Shown here: positions 1 to 6,945 of the stretch, one piece after another
Position numbering within the stretch: the stretch's first letter is position 1
Layout: the number at the start of each line of letters is the position of its first letter
From: Coriobacteriia bacterium
GTDB lineage: Bacteria; Actinomycetota; Coriobacteriia; Coriobacteriales; QAMH01
Assembly: GCA_900758075.1 (NCBI GenBank)
Contig: CAAEQF010000106.1
Span: forward strand, 1-13,386
DNA length: 13,386 bases
Direction: 5' to 3'
The notes under the pieces: model-generated
Seen by the model: only the letters and a program-made list of their open reading frames with translations
The model's database searches: none
What the model was told of the DNA's origin: nothing
Position numbers and translations under genes: made by a program

Positions 1-1
1 C

Positions 2-544
2 CTGACGCCCATGTCCAAAGACCTTGCCGTCGTCGCGCGGGCGCACGACAAGATCGCCGACGACATTTGCGCTCTGCTCGACGAGGGGAAGGACGTCGCG
101 TTTATCACCTTGGGCGATGCCGGCGTGTACTCGACCTACTACTACACGCACGAGCGCGTCGTGGCGCGCGGCTACCGCGCCGAGGTCGTGCCGGGCGTCA
201 CCTCGTTTTGCGACGCCGCGGCGCGGCTGGGCAGGCCGCTGTGCGAAGGTTGTGAGCCGCTGCTCGTGGTGCCCGTCTCGACGGGGGACACGAAGGTGCT
301 GCTCGACGTGCCCGCAAACAAGGTGTTCATGAAGTCGGGCAAGGCCATCGGCGCGCTGCGCGACACGCTGGCGGAGCGTGGCGAGCTCGACGATGCGGCG
401 GCGGTCGCTAATAGCGGGCTTGCAGACGAGCAGCTGTGCGAGCGGTTTGCGGACCTCGACGCCGAGCGAGGCTACTTCTCGGTCGTGCTCTACCGCAAAG
501 GGGCGAGCAAGACAGGCGAAGGGGAAGGCGAACGTCTCTCATGA
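2..544 (+). CDS. cbiL: Precorrin-2 / cobalt-factor II C20-methyltransferase, 3' part (start lies before the window)
   Basis: The reading frame is open from the first bases (codons at 2, 5 and 8 come before the methionine at 11), so this is the C-terminal part of a longer protein; about 180 of the usual 230 or so residues are present. The enzyme transfers a methyl group from S-adenosylmethionine to C20 of the early corrin precursor. The visible signature is the tetrapyrrole-methylase motif LGDAGVYSTYYY, followed by EVVPGVTSFCDAAARLG, which is typical of the CobI/CbiL branch because of the YST and PGVTSF elements. The second position after GD is Ala where many relatives have Pro. The internal PMSKD corresponds to the family's PM-T/S-KD segment, so the ATG at 11 is not the true start. 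The stop TGA overlaps the cobT start (ATGA). Whether it uses the metal-free or the cobalt substrate cannot be told from this fragment; the anaerobic (CbiL) route fits the context. Confidence 0.85.
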   Translation: MTPMSKDLAVVARAHDKIADDICALLDEGKDVAFITLGDAGVYSTYYYTHERVVARGYRAEVVPGVTSFCDAAARLGRPLCEGCEPLLVVPVSTGDTKVLLDVPANKVFMKSGKAIGALRDTLAERGELDDAAAVANSGLADEQLCERFADLDAERGYFSVVLYRKGASKTGEGEGERLS

Positions 545-1602
545 TCGATTTTCAAGTACTGAACACACAGCTGGCGCCCTTTGACGAGGCGGCGGCGCAA
601 CGCGCCGTCGATAAGTGGAACGCGGTGGCAAAGCCCATCGCGAGCCTGGGCAAGCTCGAGGACATCGTCGTACAGCTCGCCGGCATCGCCGGCAGCGAGG
701 ACGTCGACGTGTCCAAACGCGTCGCGGTCGTGATGTGCGCCGACAACGGCGTCGTCGCGCAGGGCGTCACGCAGTGCGGCTCCGAGGTCACGACCATCAT
801 CGCGGACAGCGTCGCGCGAGGACGCTCCTCGGTGTGCAGCATGTGCCGCCCCGTTCACATCGACACGCTCTCCGTGGACATGGGCATGGCCAAGGCACCG
901 AGCGAGCCCGGCGTCCTCGACCGCTGCATCGCGCGGGGCACCGGAGACATCTCCGTGGGGCCGGCCATGACGCGCGAGCAGGCATGCCAGGCCATCCAGG
1001 TGGGCATCGACCTCGTAGGCGACCTGAAGGCGCAGGGCTACCGCCTCATCGCCACCGGCGAGATGGGCATCGGCAACACCACAACCTCGAGCGCGGTCGC
1101 CTCGGTGCTGCTCGGGCTGCCCGTCGAGCAGGTGACCGGCAAGGGCGCGGGGCTTTCGGACGAGGGGCTCGAGTGCAAGGTCTCCGCCATCAAGCGGGCC
1201 ATCGCCGTCAACGGCCCCGACAGCCACGACGTGCTCGACGTGCTCGCCAAGCTCGGTGGCTTCGACATCGCGGGGCTCGTGGGGCTGTTCGTCGGCGGTG
1301 CCGTGCACCGCGTCCCCATCGTGATCGACGGCTTCATCAGCATCTTGGCGGCATACGTCGCAGCACAGCTGTGCCCCGCGTGCGCGCAGACGATGGTGCC
1401 CTCGCATATCTCCACCGAGCCGGCGACGCGCATGCTGGCAGAGCGCCTGGGGGTCGAGCCGATCATCCATGCCGGCATGCACCTGGGCGAGGGGACGGGG
1501 GCGGTGTGCCTCGTGCCGTTGCTGGATATGGCGCTGTCCCTGTACGATGGAAGCACGTTCGATTCGTCGGGAATAGATGCCTACGAGGTGGATCCGCAAT
1601 GA
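541..1602 (+). CDS. cobT: Nicotinate-nucleotide--dimethylbenzimidazole phosphoribosyltransferase CobT
   Basis: 353 residues, close to the usual 350 or so. It makes the alpha-ribazole phosphate of the lower ligand from nicotinate mononucleotide and a benzimidazole-type base. The start at 541 is chosen because it overlaps the upstream stop as ATGA, has GGGGAAGG at 521-528, and gives the family N terminus; an open frame further upstream (from 436) overlaps cbiL and is not coding. Visible family motifs are SLGKLED near residue 40, MCADNGVVAQGVT, GEMGIGNTTTSSAV with Glu174, and HAGMHLGEGTGA with Glu317. By codon count these two glutamates fall at exactly the positions of the functionally important glutamates of Salmonella CobT. 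The segment near residue 98 contains CSMC and CRPVH, with no obvious metal role. Cytoplasmic. It is the first step of the nucleotide-loop block, followed directly by cobU and cobS. Confidence 0.95.
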   Translation: MIDFQVLNTQLAPFDEAAAQRAVDKWNAVAKPIASLGKLEDIVVQLAGIAGSEDVDVSKRVAVVMCADNGVVAQGVTQCGSEVTTIIADSVARGRSSVCSMCRPVHIDTLSVDMGMAKAPSEPGVLDRCIARGTGDISVGPAMTREQACQAIQVGIDLVGDLKAQGYRLIATGEMGIGNTTTSSAVASVLLGLPVEQVTGKGAGLSDEGLECKVSAIKRAIAVNGPDSHDVLDVLAKLGGFDIAGLVGLFVGGAVHRVPIVIDGFISILAAYVAAQLCPACAQTMVPSHISTEPATRMLAERLGVEPIIHAGMHLGEGTGAVCLVPLLDMALSLYDGSTFDSSGIDAYEVDPQ

Positions 1603-2138
1603 TGATTCTGGTTACCGGTGGTGCCGCGAGCGGCAAAAGCGCGTACGCGGAGTCGCTGTTCGAGGGCTTTACCGGGCTCAAATACTATCTGGCGACCATG
1701 GAGAACGCCGATTTCGAGTCCGAGCAGCGCATCGAGCGCCACCGCGGCATGCGTTTTGGCAAGGGCTTCATCACGCTTGAGATCGACGACGGGCTCGAGG
1801 CGGCAATCAGCCAGCTGTACTCGCGCGATGTCAACGTCGTGCTCGAGGACCTCGGCAACCTCGTCGCACGCGAGCTGTTCGGTGTCGATGGCTCGGTTCG
1901 CGACCCCGACGACGTGATCGAGCACATCATGGTCAACGTGAGGATGCTCGCGAAGCGCTGCAAGAACCTCGTCATCGTTGCCAACGAGCTGGGTGGCGAC
2001 GGCGTGTCCTACGGCAGCGGCACGCAGCTGTACCAGGTTGTGGTGGGCAGCATCGCGTGCGCGCTCGCTGGCATGAGCGACGTCGTGGTCGAGGTCGCGG
2101 CAGGCCAGCCGCGCGTCCTCAAGGGGGAGCTCTCGTGA
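1599..2138 (+). CDS. cobU: Adenosylcobinamide kinase / adenosylcobinamide-phosphate guanylyltransferase CobU
   Basis: 179 residues, the normal size for CobU. It phosphorylates adenosylcobinamide and then transfers GMP to form adenosylcobinamide-GDP. The N terminus has the P-loop GGAASGKS (residues 7-14). The RIERHR segment holds His48, which matches the histidine that carries GMP in the characterised enzyme (His46 in Salmonella). The later ANELGGDGVSYGSG corresponds to the family's conserved NEVG segment. The start is either the ATG at 1599, overlapping the cobT stop (TGA 1600-1602), or the in-frame ATG at 1602; both give nearly the same protein. All catalytic features are present, in contrast to the short paralogue at 2911. 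Its stop overlaps the cobS GTG. Confidence 0.94.
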   Translation: MMILVTGGAASGKSAYAESLFEGFTGLKYYLATMENADFESEQRIERHRGMRFGKGFITLEIDDGLEAAISQLYSRDVNVVLEDLGNLVARELFGVDGSVRDPDDVIEHIMVNVRMLAKRCKNLVIVANELGGDGVSYGSGTQLYQVVVGSIACALAGMSDVVVEVAAGQPRVLKGELS

Positions 2139-2914
2139 ACGCCTTTCGCTCGTTTGTCATGGCGTTCTCGACGTTCTCGCGCATCCCCATGCCCAAAATC
2201 GACTGGCGTCCGGAGTGCATGCGCTACATGATGTGCTTCTTTCCCCTCATCGGAATCGTGCTGGGGCTGCTCGCGTGGGTGTGGGGGCTCGTGTGCGACT
2301 GGCTCTCGCTGGGAAGCCTGCTCTTTGGCGCGGGGCTTGTCGCGATCCCGTTGCTCGTGACCGGCGGCATCCATTTGGATGGCTTTTCCGACGTGGTCGA
2401 TGCGCAGTCGAGCCACGCCGAGCCCGCACGCAAGCGCGAGATCTTGAAGGACCCGCACACGGGCGCGTTCGCGGGCATGGCCGTTTCCGCCTACCTGATC
2501 GTCTACTTCGCGTGCGCCGCCTCGCTTGAGCCAACGTTGCAGCTGTTCGTATGCCTGGGGTGCATCTACGTGCTCACGCGCTGCCTGAGCGGCATCGCGA
2601 GCATCTGCTTTGCGGGCAGCAGCGACGAGGGCATGGTCGCGAGCTTCAGGCTCTCGGCGTCCAAGCGGGTCTGCGTCATCGTGCAGACGATCGAGGCGCT
2701 TGCCTGCGCGGCTGTTACGGCGGTTCTCGCCGACGGCGTCGTTTTGGCTGCTATGATGGTGATTGCACTTCTGGTGCTCGCTTCGGTCCGCCGGTTTGCC
2801 CGTCGGCAGTTCGGGGGCTGGAGTGGGGACATCGCGGGGTTCTTCTTGCAGGTGTGCGAGCTCGCGTTGCTCCTGTGCCTTGTTGTCGTGCCGAAAGTGG
2901 TGAACTTGGTTTGA
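2135..2914 (+). CDS. cobS: Adenosylcobinamide-GDP ribazoletransferase (cobalamin 5'-phosphate synthase) CobS
   Basis: 259 residues with about six hydrophobic membrane segments, as expected for this integral membrane enzyme that joins alpha-ribazole phosphate to adenosylcobinamide-GDP. The diagnostic motif GGIHLDGFSDVVDA starts at residue 77 (Asp82 and Asp86), followed by EILKDPHTGAFA, the CDP-alcohol-transferase-like acidic motif of CobS. The start is taken as the GTG at 2135: it forms a GTGA overlap with the cobU stop, has AGGGGGAG about seven bases upstream (2122-2129), and yields the family N terminus (NAFRSFVMAFSTFSRIPMP). A longer frame beginning at 2057 would add basic residues that do not belong to the family. 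Confidence 0.95.
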   Translation: MNAFRSFVMAFSTFSRIPMPKIDWRPECMRYMMCFFPLIGIVLGLLAWVWGLVCDWLSLGSLLFGAGLVAIPLLVTGGIHLDGFSDVVDAQSSHAEPARKREILKDPHTGAFAGMAVSAYLIVYFACAASLEPTLQLFVCLGCIYVLTRCLSGIASICFAGSSDEGMVASFRLSASKRVCVIVQTIEALACAAVTAVLADGVVLAAMMVIALLVLASVRRFARRQFGGWSGDIAGFFLQVCELALLLCLVVVPKVVNLV

Positions 2915-3276
2915 TAGTCGTGATCGGGGGGATTGCCTCCGGCAAGAAGACGTGGGTCCGCTCTTTGGGATACGGCGAGGAAGAGTTCTCCGACTCTCCC
3001 GACGACCCGTGCCCTGTCATCTACAACATCCAGGACTCGATTTTCCTCGGGGCGTCTGATGAGGACCTGCTCGAGCAGTTCGCAGGCAAAGAGGTGGTCA
3101 TCTGCCCCGAAGTCGGCTGCGGCGTCGTCCCCGCATCGAGCGAGGACCGAGAATGGCGCGAGCGCGTGGGCAGGCTCACCAACAAGCTCGCCAACAAGGC
3201 GGACTGCGTGGTGCGCGTTGTCTGCGGGATTCCGATGGCGCTCAAAGGCGAGCTTCCCACGAGGCGCGTGGGTTAG
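2911..3276 (+). CDS. Short CobU-like P-loop protein, degenerate (second CobU paralogue)
   Basis: 121 residues, about two thirds of a normal CobU. The likely start is TTG at 2911, overlapping the cobS stop (TTGA), which gives MIVVIGGIASGKK; GTG at 2920 is an alternative. Residues 6-12 form a GxxxxGK P-loop, but the Ser/Thr that normally follows the lysine and holds Mg is Lys13 here. The RIxxHR segment with the GMP-accepting histidine is missing, because the whole middle region is shortened. The C-terminal half still resembles CobU: VVICPEVGCGVVPASS matches the NEVG segment (Asn replaced by Pro) and RVGRLTNKLANKADCVVRVV matches the last helices. From general knowledge, short CobU-like proteins next to cobS/cobC occur in other anaerobes and are often annotated simply as CobU. 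Kinase activity is doubtful and guanylyltransferase activity unlikely; a regulatory or partner role for CobU or CobS is possible but unproven. Confidence 0.75.
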   Translation: MIVVIGGIASGKKTWVRSLGYGEEEFSDSPDDPCPVIYNIQDSIFLGASDEDLLEQFAGKEVVICPEVGCGVVPASSEDREWRERVGRLTNKLANKADCVVRVVCGIPMALKGELPTRRVG

Positions 3277-3906
3277 ATGCCGTTCGATCTGCAGGTCACG
3301 TTGCTGCGCCACGGCCGCACAAGCGCCAACGAGCGTCACCTCTACGCGGGCTCGACAGACGTTGGCCTGAGCGATGCGGGCATCTCCGACGCGCGGCGCT
3401 CGGGTATCTGCGATTCCTGCGCCCTCGTCTACGTGAGCCCGCTTCTGCGCGCGCGCCAGACTGCCCGCATCTGCTTTCCCCATGCCAGACAGGTGGTCTG
3501 CGATGGTCTGCGTGAGATGGACTTCGGGGCGTTCGAGGGACGCAGTGCCGACGAGATGGCCGACGATGCGGACTACCGCAGGTGGGTCGACAGCAATTGC
3601 ACGCTGCCGTGCCCGGGCGGCGAGTCACGCGCGCAGTTCATCTGCCGCGTCACGAAAAGCGTGGAGGACATCGTCGCCTCATGTGCTGCGCAGGGCAGCG
3701 AGAACGCCGTAATCGTCGCGCACGGCGGCACCGTCATGGCGGCGCTCGAGGCGTTCGTTCCGCGCGGCGCGCAAGACGACGAGTTTCGCTACTTCTCGTG
3801 GCAGGTTGGCAACTGCGGAGGGTATCGAGTGCGCGCAAGCTTCGGGCAGGGCCGTCTCGTGTTCGCCACCCCCGAGCGCTTCGACGCCTTGCGGGATATC
3901 CTCTAG
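3277..3906 (+). CDS. cobC: Histidine phosphatase, probable adenosylcobalamin/alpha-ribazole phosphatase CobC
   Basis: 209 residues of the phosphoglycerate-mutase-like histidine phosphatase family. Its likely job is removing the 5'-phosphate from adenosylcobalamin phosphate or alpha-ribazole phosphate. Visible features are LLRHGRTSAN with the phospho-accepting His12, VSPLLRARQT with the second phosphate-binding arginine, EMDFGAFEG with Glu80, and VAHGGT with His149. The family alone covers many substrates; the CobC assignment rests on its position as the last gene of the cob block. The ATG at 3277 follows the upstream TAG (3274-3276) without a gap, with GAGG at 3261-3264. No convincing terminator follows, so transcription could run on into the gene at 4054. 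Confidence 0.87.
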   Translation: MPFDLQVTLLRHGRTSANERHLYAGSTDVGLSDAGISDARRSGICDSCALVYVSPLLRARQTARICFPHARQVVCDGLREMDFGAFEGRSADEMADDADYRRWVDSNCTLPCPGGESRAQFICRVTKSVEDIVASCAAQGSENAVIVAHGGTVMAALEAFVPRGAQDDEFRYFSWQVGNCGGYRVRASFGQGRLVFATPERFDALRDIL

Positions 3907-3969
3907 GCTGCTTCGTCTGCGCGAATCGACCGCTACCAGAATTCCTTCTCTCTATCCATTGGCTGAACG

Positions 3970-3992
3970 TATCATCTTGTTTCAAAATGATA
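3970..3992. promoter_or_regulatory. 23-base near-palindrome, candidate operator upstream of the corrinoid reactivase
   Basis: Arms TATCATCTTG (3970-3979) and CAAAATGATA (3983-3992) are inverted repeats with nine of ten positions matching, around a three-base TTT centre. It lies in a relatively A+T-rich 147-base gap (3907-4053) between cobC and the reactivase gene, about 60 bases before the chosen start. The size and symmetry suit a dimeric regulator. No T-run follows, so it is a poor terminator. I could not place a confident -35/-10 pair around it. A smaller inverted repeat (CGTCT at 4008-4012, AGACG at 4018-4022) lies downstream. Confidence 0.4.
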
Positions 3993-4053
3993 AGTCACGA
4001 TGACCAACGTCTATGTCAGACGATTATGCCAATGGGAGGCTGACGATCACGCC

Positions 4054-5583
4054 ATGAATCTTATCGTTCGAGAATCTGGAGACAGAAAGACGATAAGCGT
4101 TCCAGAGGGCAGCACCGTACGCGAGGCGCTCCTGTCGTGTGGCATCAACCCGGGCGGCACCTGCAATGGGCGTGGCGAATGCTGCCACTGCGACGTCTTC
4201 ATCAAGGACGGCAGGGGGCTGTTCTACACTCTCGCGTGCCAGACTCCCGTGACCGATGGCATGGAGGTCGCGAGCGTCCGCACGCGCGATATCGGCGAGA
4301 CGACTCGCGGACTCGCCCCCATCTGGCGCTCCGACGGGCAGGGGTGGGGCTACGGCCTTGCCATCGACGTGGGCACGACCACCATCGTCTGCCGCCTGTA
4401 CAACCAGGAGAGCGGAAAGCTGATCAACACGGTGCGTCGCGCCAACCCCCAGCTCGTCTTTGGCGCCGCCGTTGCCAGGCGCATCGAGGCGTGCATCGAG
4501 GGCAAGCTGAAGACCATGGCAAAGCTCCTCGAAGAAGTGCTCGCCGAGATGACGGGCACGCTCGCGTCCGAGGCGGGCATCTCGCCTTCGGATATCAACG
4601 ACATCTCCATCTGCGGAAACACCGCCATGGAGCTCATCGCGGCAAACGTCGACCCGACTGCGCTGAGCGTGGCTCCGTACATGCCGCCGACACTGTTCGG
4701 CGAAGAGATCGACTACCTCACGCTCGTCGACAGCGACATCACGGCTGGCACCGCGTACTTCGCGCCGTGCATTTCGGGCACGATCGGCGGGGACATCACC
4801 TGCGGGTTGCTCGCCATCGACATGGCACGCTCGGACGAGCTCACGCTGTTTCTCGACCTCGGCACGAACGGCGAGATGGTGCTGGGCGACAAGCACGGGA
4901 TCCTCGCCTGCGCGACCACCGCAGGCTCGGTGTTCGAGGGGGCGAGCATCAAGTACGGCGTCCCTGCGTACCAGGGCGCCATCTACAAGGTGCGCTATAT
5001 GGACGGGCAGCTCGTGACGAGCGTCATCGGCGGCGAGGAGCCTCTGGGCATCTGCGGGAGCGGTTTCATGGATGCGCTCGCCATCATGCTCGACTGCAAC
5101 ATCCTCACGCCCGACGGGGTGATTCTGACGGCTTCCGAAGCCGCGTGCGTGAGCAGCTGCGGGCTGGAGAAGTACCTGTGCGTGGAAGACGGTGAGCCGT
5201 GTTTCCGCCTGTCTGACAGCATCTCCATCACGCAAGACGACATTCGCGTGTTCCTGCGGGCGAAGGCGGGGCTTTCCGCCGGTGTCAGGCTCATGCTCGA
5301 AAAGCGCGGCGCCACGCGAGACGACATCCGCAAGATCGTCTTCGCGGGAAGCTTCGCCGATCGCGTCACGCTTACGAATGCGTCGCGGCTCGGCATTCTG
5401 CCCCCGGGCCTGCAGAATCGCACGGTCTCGGTAGGGGATGCAGCCGTCGAGGGCGCGAGCGCTCTGCTGTTGAGTGATACGGCAAACGACCAGATCGAAA
5501 AGATTATCGATATCTGCGAATACATCGAGCTGCGCGACAACCCCGAGTTCGAGGCACTCGCCAGCGAGTGCCTGCGCTTCTAG
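4054..5583 (+). CDS. RACo-like corrinoid-protein reductive activator: [2Fe-2S] ferredoxin domain plus ASKHA ATPase (DUF4445)
   Basis: 509 residues. The N-terminal ferredoxin-like domain (about 1-75) has Cys37-x5-Cys43-x2-Cys46 and Cys62 in LACQ, the expected [2Fe-2S] ligands; Cys29 and Cys44 are extra. The ASKHA/actin-like ATPase part starts near residue 100 with the phosphate-binding AIDVGTTT (105-110), continues with IGGDITCGLL and DLGTNGEM, and ends with FAGSFADRVTL and the EYIELRDNPEF tail typical of DUF4445. Family members use ATP hydrolysis to drive reduction of inactive Co(II) corrinoid proteins, such as CoFeSP or O-demethylase corrinoid proteins, to Co(I). The ferredoxin-to-ATPase linker is short compared with the longer (about 600 residues or more) RACo I recall. 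The start at 4054 is preferred over the ATG at 4000: it begins the ferredoxin fold directly and has GGGAGG at 4034-4039, though 14 bases away. The partner corrinoid protein is not in the window. Confidence 0.85.
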   Translation: MNLIVRESGDRKTISVPEGSTVREALLSCGINPGGTCNGRGECCHCDVFIKDGRGLFYTLACQTPVTDGMEVASVRTRDIGETTRGLAPIWRSDGQGWGYGLAIDVGTTTIVCRLYNQESGKLINTVRRANPQLVFGAAVARRIEACIEGKLKTMAKLLEEVLAEMTGTLASEAGISPSDINDISICGNTAMELIAANVDPTALSVAPYMPPTLFGEEIDYLTLVDSDITAGTAYFAPCISGTIGGDITCGLLAIDMARSDELTLFLDLGTNGEMVLGDKHGILACATTAGSVFEGASIKYGVPAYQGAIYKVRYMDGQLVTSVIGGEEPLGICGSGFMDALAIMLDCNILTPDGVILTASEAACVSSCGLEKYLCVEDGEPCFRLSDSISITQDDIRVFLRAKAGLSAGVRLMLEKRGATRDDIRKIVFAGSFADRVTLTNASRLGILPPGLQNRTVSVGDAAVEGASALLLSDTANDQIEKIIDICEYIELRDNPEFEALASECLRF

Positions 5584-5597
5584 CGAGGGGGACGAAA

Positions 5598-6743
5598 ATG
5601 ATGTACCGGGATTTCCAGGGTCTCGAGCTTTCCATGCTCGGACTGGGCACGATGCGCCTTCCCGTGCTCGAGCAGGACAGCTCAAAAATCGACGAGGCGG
5701 CGGCGTTCGCGATGTTCGACTATGCGATTGAGCACGGCATCAACTACTTTGACACGGCATGGGGCTACCATGGCGGTAATTCCGAAATCGTGACGGGCAA
5801 GGCGCTCAAGCGCTACGATCGCGACAGCTTCTACATCGCCACGAAATTCTCCACGTACGATGCGAGCAACTTCGGCAAGCACGAGCAGATCTTCGCAAAG
5901 CAGCTTGAGAAGCTCCAGATGGACTACGTCGACTTCTACCTGCTGCACAACGTATGCGAGATCAACATCGAGCAGTATCTGCAAGAGGAGAAGTACCATA
6001 CGATCGAGTACTTCCTCGAGCAGAAGAAGGCGGGCAAGATTCGGCACTTCGGCTTTTCCGTCCACGGGCACTGGGACACGTTCATTCGCTTCATGGAACG
6101 TTTCGGCGAGCACATGGAGTTTTGCCAAATCCAGCTCAACTACCTCGACTGGGAGTTCCAGGAGGCGCGCCGGAAAGTCGAGTACTGCAATGAGCACGGC
6201 ATTCCCATCATCGTGATGGAGCCTCTGCGCGGTGGCCATCTGTGCGAGCTCTCCGACTCGCAGCACGACCTTCTGCAATCGTTGCGTCCGGGCGTGACTC
6301 CGAGCGAGTGGGCGTTCAGATGGGTGCAGGGTGTCCCTGGCGTTGCCGTCGTGCTCTCTGGAATGAGCAATGCCGAGCAGCTGCGCGAGAACATCGAGAC
6401 CTTTGCGAAAGAAAAGCCCCTCAACGGCGAGGAGCTTGCAGCGATCAATCAGATTGCGCACGAGATGGCCACGGCGAAGGGGCTGCCCTGCACCGCGTGC
6501 CGTTACTGCACGAGCCACTGTCCCGTCGGGCTGGACATCCCGTATCTCATCGGCCTGTACAACGAGCACCTGTCGAGGTCCGAAGGCGGGTTCCTCGCCC
6601 CCGTGGCGCTCAAGGCCCTGCCCGACGACAAGCAGCCGAGCTCTTGCATCGCGTGCAACGCATGCCACGATGTCTGCCCGCAGGGGCTTGCCATTCCCGA
6701 GTTCTTCGACGAGTTCGCCCGTGCGATGGGGCAGAAGAGCTGA
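5598..6743 (+). CDS. Aldo/keto reductase with C-terminal double [4Fe-4S] ferredoxin domain
   Basis: 381 residues. Residues 1 to about 285 form an aldo/keto reductase barrel with the catalytic tetrad visible: Asp52 (FDTAWGY), Tyr57, Lys83 (IATK) and His117 (LLHN). The C-terminal domain has two CxxCxxCxxxCP motifs, Cys298/301/304/308 and Cys350/353/356/360, each expected to bind a [4Fe-4S] cluster. This architecture is common in anaerobes and suggests electron exchange between ferredoxin-type carriers and an NAD(P)H or carbonyl substrate; the substrate is unknown. The start at 5598 has GAGGGGG at 5585-5591, about six bases upstream; a longer frame from 5568 would overlap the upstream gene and lacks this site. 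It begins 14 bases after the reactivase stop, so the two are probably one operon. The array of hairpin repeats begins at its stop codon. Confidence 0.88.
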   Translation: MMYRDFQGLELSMLGLGTMRLPVLEQDSSKIDEAAAFAMFDYAIEHGINYFDTAWGYHGGNSEIVTGKALKRYDRDSFYIATKFSTYDASNFGKHEQIFAKQLEKLQMDYVDFYLLHNVCEINIEQYLQEEKYHTIEYFLEQKKAGKIRHFGFSVHGHWDTFIRFMERFGEHMEFCQIQLNYLDWEFQEARRKVEYCNEHGIPIIVMEPLRGGHLCELSDSQHDLLQSLRPGVTPSEWAFRWVQGVPGVAVVLSGMSNAEQLRENIETFAKEKPLNGEELAAINQIAHEMATAKGLPCTACRYCTSHCPVGLDIPYLIGLYNEHLSRSEGGFLAPVALKALPDDKQPSSCIACNACHDVCPQGLAIPEFFDEFARAMGQKS

Positions 6744-6942
6744 CGCGGGATGCGTGGCATTGCCACAGTTCCCGTGCGGTTAACGCGGGATGCGTGGCAT
6801 TGCCACAGTTCCCGTGCGGTTAACGCGGAATGCGTGGCACTGCCACAGTTCCCGTGCGGTCAACGCGGAATGCGTGGCACTGCCACATCTTTCGTACGCT
6901 TAAGGCGAGATGCGTGGCACTGCCACACATCCCGCGCATGCG
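6743..6942. repeat. Tandem array of five 40-base units, each with a GTGGCAYTGCCAC hairpin
   Basis: Units start at 6743, 6783, 6823, 6863 and 6903 with an exact 40-base period. Units 1 and 2 are identical; later units diverge, mostly outside the core. Each unit contains the 13-base perfect palindrome GTGGCA-Y-TGCCAC, at 6754, 6794, 6834, 6874 and 6914 (T centre in units 1-2, C in 3-5). In units 1 and 2 the stem extends beyond an internal loop through GGGA/TCCC. In unit 4 the equivalent arms are GGAA/TTTC, still pairable, and in unit 5 they are GATG/CATC. The array fills the whole gap between the aldo/keto reductase (plus) and the disulfide reductase (minus), which converge here, so it may act in transcription termination or 3'-end protection in both directions. 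Open frames through it are repeat translations. Confidence 0.92.
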
Positions 6943-6945
6943 TGC

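Noticed and set aside
615..1598. Plus-strand frame that would extend CobU by more than 300 residues upstream
   Set aside because: The extension overlaps cobT out of frame and is Arg/His-rich without motifs; CobU begins at its P-loop near 1599.
490..1599. Long minus-strand frame opposite cobT
   Set aside because: Same shadow effect; cobT on the plus strand has both key glutamates at the expected positions.
4000..4053. Upstream ATG start for the reactivase
   Set aside because: It would add 18 residues before the ferredoxin fold and lacks a ribosome-binding site; the ATG at 4054 has GGGAGG upstream.
4024..5685. Very long open frame (553 codons) on the minus strand opposite the reactivase gene
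   Set aside because: It is the antisense of a clearly recognised gene; G+C-rich codon bias removes stops from the opposite frame. Its translation is His/Arg/Ala-rich with no family motif.
6743..6942. CRISPR array
   Set aside because: The whole 40-base unit is repeated with no unique spacers, the core is a short palindrome, and no cas genes are present.
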